Source: Halodesulfovibrio marinisediminis DSM 17456
GTDB taxonomy: Bacteria > Desulfobacterota > Desulfovibrionia > Desulfovibrionales > Desulfovibrionaceae
Direction of reading: 5' to 3'
DNA length: 64,000 nt
NCBI RefSeq assembly: GCF_900129975.1
Contig: NZ_FSRG01000007.1
Span: 155,763-219,762, forward strand
Each line of letters begins with the position of its first letter. Position 1 is the first letter of the stretch. Positions 18,139-27,443 of the stretch are shown here, piece by piece. Below the pieces are notes generated by a model. That model was given only the letters and a program-made list of their open reading frames with translations, searched no databases and was not told the DNA's origin. The position numbers and the translations under genes are program-made.

Positions 18139-18149
18139 TTCGTTACGAA
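18139..18149. promoter_or_regulatory. candidate activator site (palindrome 1)
   Basis: TTCGT-T-ACGAA, perfect five-base arms. It lies about 120-130 bases upstream of the expected start from the sigma-54-type promoter at 18242 and 22 bases before the activator gene's ATG. It fits an enhancer (UAS) site for the neighbouring activator; inference. Confidence 0.4.
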
Positions 18150-18161
18150 AAATCGTAATCA

Positions 18162-18173
18162 ACGAAATTTCGT
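18162..18173. promoter_or_regulatory. candidate activator site (palindrome 2)
   Basis: ACGAAATTTCGT, a perfect 12-base palindrome sharing the ACGAA/TTCGT half-site with palindrome 1. It lies about 95-106 bases upstream of the expected sigma-54 start. Confidence 0.4.
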
Positions 18174-18241
18174 AGCTTACTCATCCGTATGCGTCAACGG
18201 AAAAGTGTTGGTATTAGCCTTATTAGCGTGAACGCTGTTTT

Positions 18242-18257
18242 TGGCACAGGATGTGCT
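18242..18257 (+). promoter_or_regulatory. sigma-54-type (-24/-12) promoter
   Basis: TGGCAC-N5-GTGCT: GG at -25/-24 and GC at -13/-12 with the required spacing; only the first T of the usual TTGC differs. Transcription would start near 18268, rightward, away from the activator gene. Confidence 0.55.
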
Positions 18258-18267
18258 AATAGAAAAA

Positions 18268-18389
18268 CAAAAGAACGGTAAATACCGCTCTTTTCGGTGT
18301 CAAGTCCGTGTGGTCCCTCGCTTCACGGAAATGATTCAGTCGCTTCATTTTTGACAAAAGCCCAGTGTTCCCCTCACTGGGCTTTTGTC
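18268..18389 (+). ncRNA. candidate sigma-54-dependent small RNA
   Basis: About 120 bases lie between the -24/-12 promoter and a 15-bp terminator hairpin, with no ORF longer than seven codons and no + strand gene beyond. The expected transcript would fold into a 5' hairpin (ACGGTA/TACCG arms around 18274-18289), a middle hairpin (TCCGTG / CACGGA region, 18305-18328) and the terminator. The adjacent divergent sigma-54 activator is a plausible regulator. Alternative: an untranslated leader read-through or a vestigial promoter. Confidence 0.4.
18353..18389. terminator. bidirectional terminator
   Basis: Perfect 15-bp stem GACAAAAGCCCAGTG / CACTGGGCTTTTGTC with loop TTCCCCT. It serves the minus-strand PLP-enzyme gene and would end the candidate small RNA on the plus strand. 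Confidence 0.8.
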
Positions 18390-18405
18390 GTTCTAAAGGC
18401 TTTTT

Positions 18406-19545
18406 TTAACAACGGGATGTGTTGAGAAGAGCGTTCCAGTCATGCAGCGCTGTAATAAGCGTTTTCCATTCTTCAGGTGATTTTACCTGCATGCGAATAA
18501 ATCCTTTCTCTGTTCCGGGAATGTTGTCGCAAAGCCGCACAAGGATGTTTCGTTCAAGCAAAAATTGATAGAACTGTGCTCCTTGTTCAGGCTTTTTCAA
18601 TCGGCAGAACAAAAAATTAACTCCGCAAAAAATTGCGTCTGAAGCAAATACGTCTGTTGAACGTATCTCGTTTGTAAACATGGTACGATAGGTGCGCATT
18701 TGCGGAAGACGCTCACGGTAGCGGTCGATGCGCTTCAGGAATTCAATGCCTGCTTTTTGAGCAGAAGCAGTAACTGTCCATGGCATTTTACCTTGCTTGA
18801 GTTTTGTGATGGTGTCAGTGTCGCTGAGGGCATATCCCAGGCGGACACCTGTGCAGTAAAAAAACTTGGTAAAGCTATGCATGGTGATGATGCGCGTGCT
18901 CGAATTGCACCATTCACGGTACATTGCTGTGCGTGTAGCATCGTATTCCGGCTCCCCGTGCAAAAATTCTCGATAGGTTGAGTCTAGCAATATATATGGG
19001 CTTTTTATTGCTTTAAGAATTTCCCGCATGTTCGGGTAGGTGACAGTGGCAGGGTTGTTAGGGGAACAGAGGACTACAAGGTCGTAGTCTGCTGTGATTG
19101 CAAATTCAGCAGGGTCTGGAATAAAAGAAACATCAGATGGACAGTTGATCACTTCATATTCTTCAGCAAATACAGAGCATGCCTTGGCGTATTCTGAGAA
19201 CATCGGTCCCACAAGTAAAACTTTTTTGGGCTTAAGCTGTTGAAACGTGAGAAAAATTGTTTCGGTAGAACCGTGACCGACAATTAGTTCTGACTGTGAG
19301 ACTGATTCATGTGTGGCAATTGCTGCGGTGAGCTCAGACGACCAAGTGTCCGGATAATGGTTGTAGTCGCTGTATGCTCCTTGCATATTGGAGAAAAGAA
19401 TTTCTTCTGTGATGTCTTGGCACAGTGAATTGGCATTACTGGAAAAATCCGTAATGTTGGAAAGCGCAGTGCCTGTTTCGCGTGCAATACGAAATACTTC
19501 GCCCCCGTGAGCGCCTTGTTGTGTGGATGTTGTGGAATCTTTCAT
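18406..19545 (-). CDS. PLP-dependent aminotransferase, CobD-like (threonine-phosphate decarboxylase family)
   Basis: Fold-type I PLP enzyme of about 379 residues. The chosen ATG (19545) begins MKDSTT; frame upstream to 19677 has no ribosome site (GGAG is 13 bases before 19545, rather far). Features: HGGEVFRIARETG, DFSSNAN, GHGSTETIFL, SPNNPATV, and the PLP-lysine motif SFTKFF followed by GVRLGYAL. The run KMPWTVTASAQKAG resembles CobD, which makes aminopropanol phosphate for the cobalamin lower loop, more than histidinol-phosphate aminotransferase. No cobalamin gene lies nearby, so substrate is uncertain. Confidence 0.7.
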   Translation of the reverse strand: MKDSTTSTQQGAHGGEVFRIARETGTALSNITDFSSNANSLCQDITEEILFSNMQGAYSDYNHYPDTWSSELTAAIATHESVSQSELIVGHGSTETIFLTFQQLKPKKVLLVGPMFSEYAKACSVFAEEYEVINCPSDVSFIPDPAEFAITADYDLVVLCSPNNPATVTYPNMREILKAIKSPYILLDSTYREFLHGEPEYDATRTAMYREWCNSSTRIITMHSFTKFFYCTGVRLGYALSDTDTITKLKQGKMPWTVTASAQKAGIEFLKRIDRYRERLPQMRTYRTMFTNEIRSTDVFASDAIFCGVNFLFCRLKKPEQGAQFYQFLLERNILVRLCDNIPGTEKGFIRMQVKSPEEWKTLITALHDWNALLNTSRC

Positions 19546-19748
19546 GATGGTAAAAAATCTCCATATATGCGTAGTGCCTTGTTGTAGGTAATGCAGCAAG
19601 TTGATGCGGGTATACGTGAAGTGCTTTTTTTTTAAAAGAGGCTGTGCGAGCCCGCCAGTATAACAAGACTTTGCCAATCAGATGAATTTATGGCAGAGTT
19701 GAACGCTCTTTAAACTTCTGTTTTTTTGATGTCACCATAGAGGACTGC

Positions 19749-21182
19749 ATGTCATCAAGACGTATACTTTTTCTTGCCCCGGCTACTTCGATTACTCGTA
19801 TTTTTCCCCAGCTTAAAGACGCAGGTTTTGAAGTAGGGCTCGCGGAGAACTATAAAGGCGCACTTGCATTTATTGCGAAGTCCCGTCCTGATATAATTTT
19901 CTCTCGACCTTCATTGTCCGGTTATTCGGTGGAAGAACTGCTTGCTGCTGCTGAGGCGGATGCAGATTTTCCGTCTATTGTTGTGTTTTCTGATAAAGGA
20001 AGCGCAAGCGAAGCTGAAAAATTTCTTCAAATGGGTGCCCACGATTACTGGCTTGAGCCGCTACTTTTTGAAAAAATATGTGCGGCTATTCCTGAAAAGG
20101 GGAAAAAGCCTAAGGCTGTCCCGCCCACCACTACTCTTGGTGGAAATAAACCCGCTATTCCTGCGACGGAAAAAGGACCGACCATTATCGGTTCCAACCG
20201 TGCTATGCAGCGGGTAATGGCTTTGGCGCGACAGGTAGCACCATCAAAAGCAACCGTTTTAATCTCCGGTGAATCCGGTACCGGTAAAGAAATGTTTTCA
20301 CGGTATCTGCATGCCCACTCTGACCGTGGAGATAATCCATTTATTGCAGTCAACTGTGCTGCGTTACCGGAACACTTGCTAGAAAGCGAACTTTTCGGGC
20401 ATGAAAAGGGTTCGTTCACCGGTGCAATTTCACGAAAGCTCGGTAAGTTTGAATTAGCACACACAGGCACTATCCTGCTTGATGAGATTTCAGAAATGGA
20501 TCTTGCATTGCAGGCAAAACTCTTGCGTGTACTTCAGGAAGGTGAGCTTGACCGTGTCGGCGGTACTGAGACGATTAAGGTTAACGTCCGTGTACTGGCA
20601 ACAACAAACCGTCAGCTTGAAGACTGGGTTAAGGAAGGGCAGTTCCGCCAGGATTTATACTTCCGCCTGAATGTTATTCCATTGAAACTTCCGTCACTTG
20701 CAGAACGTGGCGATGATGTTATAGAACTCGCACGGTTCTTCATTGACATGTATACAAAGGAATACTCGCTGCCGGCTGCAAAATTGTCTGCCGAAGCTGT
20801 TTCGTGGCTGAAAACATACGACTGGCCGGGCAACGTTCGTGAACTACAAAACCTTATGGAACGAGCTGTATTACTTGCTGGTGGCAATGTTATTGAGCCA
20901 TGCCACTTCCTGCTTGATCCGGATAACTGGCCGCTCTTTGAAGAAGACGGTGTAGAAGAATGTGCTGCAACCGGCACTGATTCTGATTCCGGAAGTGGTG
21001 ATTGCAGTAACTTCAGCGGTAGTGTGATTCCTATTCACGAAATGGAACGCATACTTATTTTGAAAGGCTTGGAGCAGACATCGGGCAACCGAACGCAGGC
21101 AGCAGACCTGCTCGGGATATCTGTTCGAACCTTGCGAAACAAGCTTAATGAGTACCGTAGTCAAGGAATGGATATTCCTTAG
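19749..21182 (+). CDS. sigma-54-dependent regulator with pseudo-receiver domain
   Basis: 477 residues: a receiver-like domain (about 5-115), the AAA+ domain with Walker A GESGTGKE (near 174), GSFTGA loop, Walker B GTILLDEISEMD, and a Fis-type HTH (TQAADLLGISVRTLRNKL). The receiver is degenerate: where the phosphorylated Asp should follow the third strand the sequence reads DIIFSRPSLSG, with Ser-Arg in place of the acceptor Asp, so control is probably not by ordinary phosphorylation. No kinase gene is adjacent. It precedes the aconitase gene by about 170 bases. Confidence 0.88.
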   Translation: MSSRRILFLAPATSITRIFPQLKDAGFEVGLAENYKGALAFIAKSRPDIIFSRPSLSGYSVEELLAAAEADADFPSIVVFSDKGSASEAEKFLQMGAHDYWLEPLLFEKICAAIPEKGKKPKAVPPTTTLGGNKPAIPATEKGPTIIGSNRAMQRVMALARQVAPSKATVLISGESGTGKEMFSRYLHAHSDRGDNPFIAVNCAALPEHLLESELFGHEKGSFTGAISRKLGKFELAHTGTILLDEISEMDLALQAKLLRVLQEGELDRVGGTETIKVNVRVLATTNRQLEDWVKEGQFRQDLYFRLNVIPLKLPSLAERGDDVIELARFFIDMYTKEYSLPAAKLSAEAVSWLKTYDWPGNVRELQNLMERAVLLAGGNVIEPCHFLLDPDNWPLFEEDGVEECAATGTDSDSGSGDCSNFSGSVIPIHEMERILILKGLEQTSGNRTQAADLLGISVRTLRNKLNEYRSQGMDIP

Positions 21183-21350
21183 GCGCAACGCGCAGACGTA
21201 ACTGTACTGACAGGGGATGGATTCGTTGTTCTTCGCAGATTGGTGTGCATGCATGCCGGTATCGCGGCATGATGCAGCATATCGAATGTGACCAACAATA
21301 TTGTTTGAACAGTGGGTAGATCACTACCCGTAGCCAAAGAGGAACAAGGG

Positions 21351-23282
21351 ATGCCACAGAACGTAACGCAAAAGATTATTTCCGGACATCTGGTCTCCGG
21401 AACCATGAGTGCCGGCAGCGAAATTGAGCTGCGTATTGACCAGACACTTACTCAGGATGCCACAGGAACAATGGCATGTCTGCAGTTTGAAGCTTTGGGT
21501 GTAGACCGTGTAAAGACAGATTTGTCTGTAAGCTACGTTGATCACAATACACTCCAGATGGGATTCAGAAACCCCGACGATCATCGTTACCTTAGAACGG
21601 TTGCAGAAAAGTACGGCATTGTGTTTTCACCTGCTGGTACAGGTATCTGTCACCAGCTTCATCTTGAAAATTTTGGCAAACCGGGTGCAACTCTGGTTGG
21701 TTCCGATAGCCACACCCCAACCGCAGGCGGCTTAGGCTCTCTTGCTATGGGAGCTGGTGGTCTGTCCGTTGCTTTGGCAATGGCAGGTGAACCGTATTCC
21801 ATCACCATGCCTGAAGTTGTTCGTGTTTATCTTGAAGGCGAACTCACCGGTTGGGCATCTGCAAAAGATGTTATTTTGCACCTGTTAGGTAAGCTCACTG
21901 TTAAAGGCGGCGTAGGCAAAGTGTTTGAATACGCAGGTCCTGGTGTAGCTTCCCTTTCCGTACCAGAGCGTGCTGTTATCACCAACATGGGAGCAGAGCT
22001 CGGCGCTACTACTTCTATTTTCCCGAGTGACGAAAACACTCGAGAATTTTTAATTCGCATGGGACGTCCGCAGGACTGGACGAAACTCGTTGCGGATGAA
22101 GGCGCAGAGTACGACGAAGAAATTCGCATTACACTCAACGACCTTGAACCACTTGCTGCCAAGCCGCATATGCCGGATCAGGTTGTTACTGTTGCCAGCC
22201 TTGCTGGAACTAAAGTGAATCAGGTTGCTATCGGTTCTTGTACAAACTCTTCCTATGCAGACCTTGCTTCAGTGGCAAATCTGTTTGCAGGCAAGCATGT
22301 GAAGTTTGAAACCGATACGCTGATCAGTCCCGGCTCCAAGCAGGTGCTGAAAATGCTGACTAGTGAAGGCTTGCTCGAGAATATTATTGATTCCGGTGCT
22401 CGTCTCTTAGAGTGTTCTTGCGGTCCTTGTATCGGAATGGGCGGTTCTCCTGTTTCAGAAGGTGTGTCTGTTCGAACCTTTAACAGAAACTTTGAAGGAC
22501 GCTCCGGTACCAAGGATGCTCAGGTGTATCTTGTGAGCCCATTGACTGCGGCTATGGCTGCATTACATGGTGAATTCACGGACCCGGCAACATGGGGGGA
22601 TGCACCACAGATTCCAGAACTGCCAAAAACTATTCCGTCTATTCGGGATCAGTTTATTTTCCCACCGGAAGACGGTTCGAACGTTGAAGTTGTGCGCGGG
22701 CCGAATATTGTGCCACTTGAACAATTCGCATCCGTTGATGCAGACATTGAAGCCAATGTTCTCATCGTTGCGGGGGATAATATTACCACTGACCATATCA
22801 TGCCTGCTGGCGCTGTTATCACGGCATTACGTTCTAATGTACCGGCGATCAGTGAGCATGTATTTGAGCGAATGGATGCATCATTTGCAAGCCGAGCAAA
22901 AGATACCAAAAATGGTATTATTGTTGCCGGTGAAAACTATGGTCAGGGTTCTTCCAGAGAACATGCAGCACTTGCGCCGCGCCATTTAGGTGTCCGTGCT
23001 GTCGTAGCAAAATCTTTTGCACGCATTCATCGTGCTAACCTTGTTAACTTCGGCATCTTGCCACTTATGTTGGTAGATAAAGAAGCATACGCAGAGTTTG
23101 CGCAGGAACAGAATGTCACATTACCGGCTGTTACGATTGCTGCCGGTGAGCCTGTTGAGCTTGTTCTGTCTTCTGGAAAGCGTGTGGCAGTAACGAACGA
23201 TTTGACGCAAAAAGAACTGGATATAATCAGAGCAGGGGGTCTGCTTAATTACGTCCGGTTCTCAAAAAAGTGTGAAGCCTAG
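21351..23282 (+). CDS. acn: aconitate hydratase (Aquifex-type)
   Basis: Interconverts citrate and isocitrate using a [4Fe-4S] cluster. About 643 residues. Cluster cysteines are in IGSCTNSS (near 296) and CSCGPCIGMGG (near 355-358); the swivel domain carries GENYGQGSSREHAALAPRHLG (near 527). The size and layout match the short putative aconitase group (TIGR01342) rather than the 900-residue AcnA. The ATG at 21351 (AGAGG upstream) is preferred over the 13-codon longer frame from 21312. Confidence 0.92.
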   Translation: MPQNVTQKIISGHLVSGTMSAGSEIELRIDQTLTQDATGTMACLQFEALGVDRVKTDLSVSYVDHNTLQMGFRNPDDHRYLRTVAEKYGIVFSPAGTGICHQLHLENFGKPGATLVGSDSHTPTAGGLGSLAMGAGGLSVALAMAGEPYSITMPEVVRVYLEGELTGWASAKDVILHLLGKLTVKGGVGKVFEYAGPGVASLSVPERAVITNMGAELGATTSIFPSDENTREFLIRMGRPQDWTKLVADEGAEYDEEIRITLNDLEPLAAKPHMPDQVVTVASLAGTKVNQVAIGSCTNSSYADLASVANLFAGKHVKFETDTLISPGSKQVLKMLTSEGLLENIIDSGARLLECSCGPCIGMGGSPVSEGVSVRTFNRNFEGRSGTKDAQVYLVSPLTAAMAALHGEFTDPATWGDAPQIPELPKTIPSIRDQFIFPPEDGSNVEVVRGPNIVPLEQFASVDADIEANVLIVAGDNITTDHIMPAGAVITALRSNVPAISEHVFERMDASFASRAKDTKNGIIVAGENYGQGSSREHAALAPRHLGVRAVVAKSFARIHRANLVNFGILPLMLVDKEAYAEFAQEQNVTLPAVTIAAGEPVELVLSSGKRVAVTNDLTQKELDIIRAGGLLNYVRFSKKCEA

Positions 23283-23323
23283 GCGCAGGCTTTACCATAT
23301 CCTCATAGAAAAGGATGTAATGT

Positions 23324-25210
23324 ATGTTGGATTCCATTCGGCAAAATTCCCAATCCTGGGGTGTTAAACTTGCCTTTGCTCTCATTGTAGTAGTTTTTGT
23401 GTTCTGGGGTGTGGGCTCCATGAACGGCCCTTCAAACTCTGCTGTGATGGCCACTGTAAACGATACTGCGATTATGATGCCTGAGTTCAAGCGAGCATAT
23501 GAACTTCAGATGAGTGCCATCAAAGCGCGTTTTCCTGGAATTGACGAGTCTCAGTTTAAACAGCTGAGAATGGGTCAGCAGGTATTGCAGGGACTTATTG
23601 CCCGCACACTCCTGCTTCAGGAAGCAGAACGTCTTGGCATGACTGTTACTCCTGTTGAATTGAAAACAGAGATCGCATCTATTCCTTTGTTCCAGAATGC
23701 TCAGGGCGAGTTCGATCCTGAAGTGTACAAGCAGATGCTTGCTGCACAGGGAATGTCTGCCGGTAGCTTTGAACGTCAGTTCAAAGAAGATCTGTTAACC
23801 AAAAAAGTTCGTGAGAACGCTGCAATCTCTGCAAGCGTTTCTGACGAAGAAGCACGCGAAGCGTTTGTATACGCCAGTGAAAAACGTTCCATGGATTACC
23901 TTATGTACTCCGCAGTTGACTTCTTTAACAAAGCAACTGTTACGGACGATGAGATCAAGGCGTTTTACGATACAAACATCGACCGTTATGCTGTACCTGC
24001 TCAGGTAACAATCAAATACCTTGCGATTACTCCTGAAGGTCTTGCAAGCACCGTAACTGTTGATGAAGCAGAAGCTGAAGCATACTACGCTGATAACAAA
24101 GAAGCATTTCGTAAAGATGAGCAGGCAGACGCCAGTCATATTCTTGTGAAGCTCGACGAAAATGCATCTGAAGAAGCAGTAGCTGCTGCAACTAAGAAGA
24201 TCGAAAAAGTGCTTAAGCTTGCACGCAGTGGTAAGGACTTCGGCGAGCTGGCAAAAGAATACTCTGAAGGTCCATCCGCTCCTACTGGTGGTGCTCTTGG
24301 TACCTTCACCCGCGGACAGATGGTTAAACCGTTTGAAGACGCAGTCTTCTCAATGAAAGATGGTGAAATCTCTGAACCTGTTCGTACTCGCTTTGGTCTG
24401 CACATCATTAAGCTTAACAAGCTTGAAGAAGCCCGTACTCCTGCATTTGAAGAAGTAAAAGGCCAGATCATGACCAAGCTTGCAGAAGATAAGGGTGCAG
24501 ATAAAGTAACCGCAACTCTTGATGCTGCAATGGAGCAGATGCTTTCCGGTAAGTCTCTTGAAGACATCGCTAAAGAGCAGAACCTTACCCTCGTGACTTC
24601 TCCTGAGTTCTCACTTGAGCAGGCTCCTGTTGCTGTAGGCGTTACCAAAGAAGCAGCAGAAGAGTTGTTCGCTGTTCCTGCAGGTACAACTGTCGATACT
24701 CCGCTGGAAGCTAAAAATGGCTACATTGTGGCTCGAGTTGAAACTTCCAAGCCAGAATCAAGCATGCCGCTTGAGCAGGTAGCTGCCTCCATCAAAGAAC
24801 AGCTCGTTGCAGATAAATCTGTAGAGCTTGCATTTGAAGCTGCAAAAGCTGCTTCTGCTAACGTACTTGCTGATAAGCTTGATGGTCAGCCAAAAGTAGA
24901 AACTACTCCGCTTGTTGACCGTCAGGGCTTTATCCCTGGTATCGGCGCTGTTCAGGAAGTTGCAAAAGCAGTGTTTGAAGCAGATGGCAAAAAATGGATG
25001 GGCCCTTACAAAACCCCATCCGGTGCTGTGTTTGTTCGCTTGGACAAAGTTGATCAGCCTTCTGAAAAAGTTTGGCTGGAAGCAAAAGATGAAGTTCATA
25101 AAGCACTTCTCCAGCGCAAAAAACAGCAGATGGAACAGAGCTTTGTAAAATCTCTTGCTGACAAAGCAGAGATCATTATCAAGAACCAAGAAATTCTTGA
25201 TAAGCTGTAG
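23324..25210 (+). CDS. ppiD: membrane-anchored periplasmic chaperone PpiD (SurA_N and rotamase domains)
   Basis: 628 residues. A single N-terminal membrane segment (about 13-33, VKLAFALIVVVFVFWGVGSM) anchors the protein with the rest in the periplasm. A SurA_N-type chaperone region covers about 40-180; the parvulin (PpiC) domain is near 265-360 with DASHILVK, GGALGTFTRGQMVKPFEDAVF and RFGLHIIKL. The C-terminal half is a second chaperone arm. It assists folding of newly exported proteins, in keeping with the nearby BAM/Skp cluster. AAGGATG precedes the ATG. Confidence 0.93.
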   Translation: MLDSIRQNSQSWGVKLAFALIVVVFVFWGVGSMNGPSNSAVMATVNDTAIMMPEFKRAYELQMSAIKARFPGIDESQFKQLRMGQQVLQGLIARTLLLQEAERLGMTVTPVELKTEIASIPLFQNAQGEFDPEVYKQMLAAQGMSAGSFERQFKEDLLTKKVRENAAISASVSDEEAREAFVYASEKRSMDYLMYSAVDFFNKATVTDDEIKAFYDTNIDRYAVPAQVTIKYLAITPEGLASTVTVDEAEAEAYYADNKEAFRKDEQADASHILVKLDENASEEAVAAATKKIEKVLKLARSGKDFGELAKEYSEGPSAPTGGALGTFTRGQMVKPFEDAVFSMKDGEISEPVRTRFGLHIIKLNKLEEARTPAFEEVKGQIMTKLAEDKGADKVTATLDAAMEQMLSGKSLEDIAKEQNLTLVTSPEFSLEQAPVAVGVTKEAAEELFAVPAGTTVDTPLEAKNGYIVARVETSKPESSMPLEQVAASIKEQLVADKSVELAFEAAKAASANVLADKLDGQPKVETTPLVDRQGFIPGIGAVQEVAKAVFEADGKKWMGPYKTPSGAVFVRLDKVDQPSEKVWLEAKDEVHKALLQRKKQQMEQSFVKSLADKAEIIIKNQEILDKL

Positions 25211-25234
25211 TTCTTACTTGCTATATGAACTGTT

Positions 25235-25261
25235 AAAGCCCCTCTTTGGAGGGGCTTTTTT
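25235..25261 (+). terminator. terminator after ppiD
   Basis: AAGCCCCTC / GAGGGGCTT hairpin followed by T6. Confidence 0.9.
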
Positions 25262-25337
25262 GTGGTTTAATTCCAAACTGGAACAATAGTGTACTCGTGT
25301 GTTATGGTTGAATCAACTATAGCGAGAAGGAGTACTA

Positions 25338-25592
25338 ATGAAGCGAGTAACTTTTTTTGTCCGTCCTAGTGGCGGAAAGTGGAAGGTCAAAAGAGAGGGG
25401 GCGGAAAAAGAGTATCGCGTATGTGAAACAAAGCAGGAAGGGGTTCGCGTTGCTCGTATACTTGCTGGTGAATTTTCACCGGCGCAGATTATTATTGAAA
25501 AGGAAGATGGAACATTTCAACAGGAATGGACACACACTAACTGCTCAGTTCTTTTTGAAGGCAGAGGTCGGAGCAGCCTAAAAAGACGGTAG
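25338..25592 (+). CDS. DUF2188-type small protein
   Basis: 84 residues, strongly basic. The pattern of an aromatic start (VTFFVRPSGGKWKVKREG), a short helix (TKQEGVRVARILA) and a strand QIIIEKEDGTFQQEWTH matches the DUF2188 fold, a compact beta-alpha-beta domain of unknown function. AGAAGGAGT precedes the ATG. Free-standing gene between two terminators. Confidence 0.7.
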   Translation: MKRVTFFVRPSGGKWKVKREGAEKEYRVCETKQEGVRVARILAGEFSPAQIIIEKEDGTFQQEWTHTNCSVLFEGRGRSSLKRR

Positions 25593-25804
25593 TCGTGAGT
25601 GGTGGCTGTGACCTGTGTCAGAAAGATGTGCAACTAGCCTGAGTGGGATGCGATGTTATAAAGGCAAAAGCATCAATAAGGGGTAGTATAAAACTCCCAC
25701 AGGAGCATGTTGCTAGGAAGAAAGCTTTTCTATTTTGCCAGTACAATTCTATAGTTACTGTTTTTGGCGTTGAGACAAGCAGTACTGTCTATAAGGAGGG
25801 ACAC

Positions 25805-26017
25805 ATGGCTGTTAAGTATCACATTCATACCAAAATGATGGCTAGCGGGGATCATGAGGTTCACGTGGAAGGATGTGACTGGTGTCCTCCGGATGATCAA
25901 TTGTGTTGTGTAGGGAAGTTTGAAACCTCGAAGCAGGCAATGGAATCAGCAAAAAAAATATATCCGGATGCAAACGGTTGTCATCATTGTATGCCGGAAC
26001 ATTATCACTTGCCGTAG
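25805..26017 (+). CDS. small Cys/His-rich protein
   Basis: 70 residues from the ATG at 25805, which has a near-perfect AAGGAGGG site; the frame upstream to 25643 has none. Cys pairs CDWC, CC and CHHC plus HYH near the C-terminus suggest metal binding (zinc or Fe-S). No signal peptide. I do not recognise the family. The 210 bases before it hold no gene. Confidence 0.65.
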   Translation: MAVKYHIHTKMMASGDHEVHVEGCDWCPPDDQLCCVGKFETSKQAMESAKKIYPDANGCHHCMPEHYHLP

Positions 26018-26022
26018 TAGCT

Positions 26023-26066
26023 AAAAATCTCCCCTTACCTGAAGTAGGTTAGGGGAGATTTTTTTA
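26023..26066. terminator. bidirectional terminator
   Basis: Sixteen-base arms AAATCTCCCC.. / ..GGGGAGATTT with one mismatch, A and T tracts on both sides, between convergent genes. Confidence 0.85.
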
Positions 26067-27176
26067 TTTGTCATAGTCTGGTTTAAATTTGGCTATGAAT
26101 TTTGAGTCGATATAGTCTTTAATGAGAAATGCCAGACGACCATTGAAGCATATACCAAACTTGTGCAATACTCCTGTATTCTTCCCAGTGTTATAAATGA
26201 GTAGATAATCACCACCCGGCAGGAATTCTTTTAGTGGTTCATTGCTCAACCGTGCCATCACATTATCAGTGAGGACCTGATTTTGTCGAACTGCATATAC
26301 TCCAACTTTGTCTAGCGGTTGAGGTTCAAACCATATGCAGTCACCCCCGCCGAACAGGTTGTCGAATTTGGGGCTTTGCAGGTACTTATTAACAAGCATT
26401 CCTCCATCAGGACCGGATGGAATGCCGGAAGGTTCGAAGAGTGGGCGTGGACGAACTCCCATTGCAACAAAGATAATATCGTCGTTGTATACTGTACCAT
26501 CTGTGAGAGTTACGGTGCCAGTAGAAACCGTTGAAACATACTGGCCTCCGATAAGCTGCACCCCATGTTTTTCAATAATGCTTCGTGTTAAGCGACGTAC
26601 TTTTTCAGGGGCACTCTTCATAAAATTTTTTCCGTGGTAGAGACGGACTGTTGCATTTGCTCCAGCTTCCTGTGCTGCAGCTAGCGCATTTCCGGCGACT
26701 TCTACTCCAGCAGGTCCTGCACCAACAACGCCGATATGTAATGATTTTTTATCGGCAAGTTCGATAATCTGGTTTCTTCCTTCCTGTAATTTTTCAATAG
26801 GCTTTACCGTGTAAACATATTTGGAGTCAGGTTGAACCAGATCATCAACTATGGAGCTTCCTGTGTTGAATGAAGCCACGTCATAAGAAATTTCTTTGCC
26901 GGATTTCAGTTTGATTATTTGTTGTTCAGGATCAACCCCGACACAGCTGTCCACATGAAAAGTTGCTCCCTGCTCCTCGCACATATGCTTCACAGGGAAG
27001 CTGATCTCTTTTGAGGAGTAAGTTCCACCCAACATGCCAGGCCCCATGCCTGAGTAGTAATGACGTTCTCCCGGACCGATAACGTCAACAGAGTGACCTT
27101 GTTCTATGAAATCGTTGATGGTGGTCATAAGTGTCATGTGGGCATGTCCTGCCCCTACGAGTGCGAGTTTTGCCAT
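26064..27176 (-). CDS. NAD(P)/FAD-dependent oxidoreductase (NDH-2/SelD-FAD-domain-like)
   Basis: 370 residues, two Rossmann folds. The first begins LALVGAGHAHM: the GxGHAH form is typical of the FAD domain fused to some selenophosphate synthases and related NADH-quinone reductase-like flavoproteins. The second, NAD-binding fold is VVGAGPAGVEVAG (near 151). A third FAD contact is NLFGGGDCIWF. No redox-disulfide CxxxxC is present, so it is not a disulfide reductase; a membrane-associated NADH or sulfide-quinone type role is possible. Ribosome site AAGGAG before the ATG. Confidence 0.75.
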   Translation of the reverse strand: MAKLALVGAGHAHMTLMTTINDFIEQGHSVDVIGPGERHYYSGMGPGMLGGTYSSKEISFPVKHMCEEQGATFHVDSCVGVDPEQQIIKLKSGKEISYDVASFNTGSSIVDDLVQPDSKYVYTVKPIEKLQEGRNQIIELADKKSLHIGVVGAGPAGVEVAGNALAAAQEAGANATVRLYHGKNFMKSAPEKVRRLTRSIIEKHGVQLIGGQYVSTVSTGTVTLTDGTVYNDDIIFVAMGVRPRPLFEPSGIPSGPDGGMLVNKYLQSPKFDNLFGGGDCIWFEPQPLDKVGVYAVRQNQVLTDNVMARLSNEPLKEFLPGGDYLLIYNTGKNTGVLHKFGICFNGRLAFLIKDYIDSKFIAKFKPDYDK

Positions 27177-27411
27177 GGGTGCTCCTTTTTATATCTATGA
27201 AGCGTACAGAGGGGGGCCATAACAGCAGTTAGACTGTTGAGATGGACTTTCTTTTCAGATGAAATTTACATTCTCAGTCGTTACTAATCTAACATGATAT
27301 GAGAAATTGTTTCTAATGTATAACAACTCTCCTTAAGGTTTAGTCAACCATAGCAGTTATAACTAAAAATATTCAATGATCTACTTTAAGGCCTTGTTGG
27401 GGATGACGTAA

Positions 27412-27441
27412 AAAGTGAAGCCCCCGTGCGGGGGCTTTTTA
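27412..27441 (-). terminator. terminator after peroxiredoxin gene
   Basis: GCCCCCG / CGGGGGC stem, two-base loop, T-rich flanks on both strands. Confidence 0.75.
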
Positions 27442-27443
27442 AC

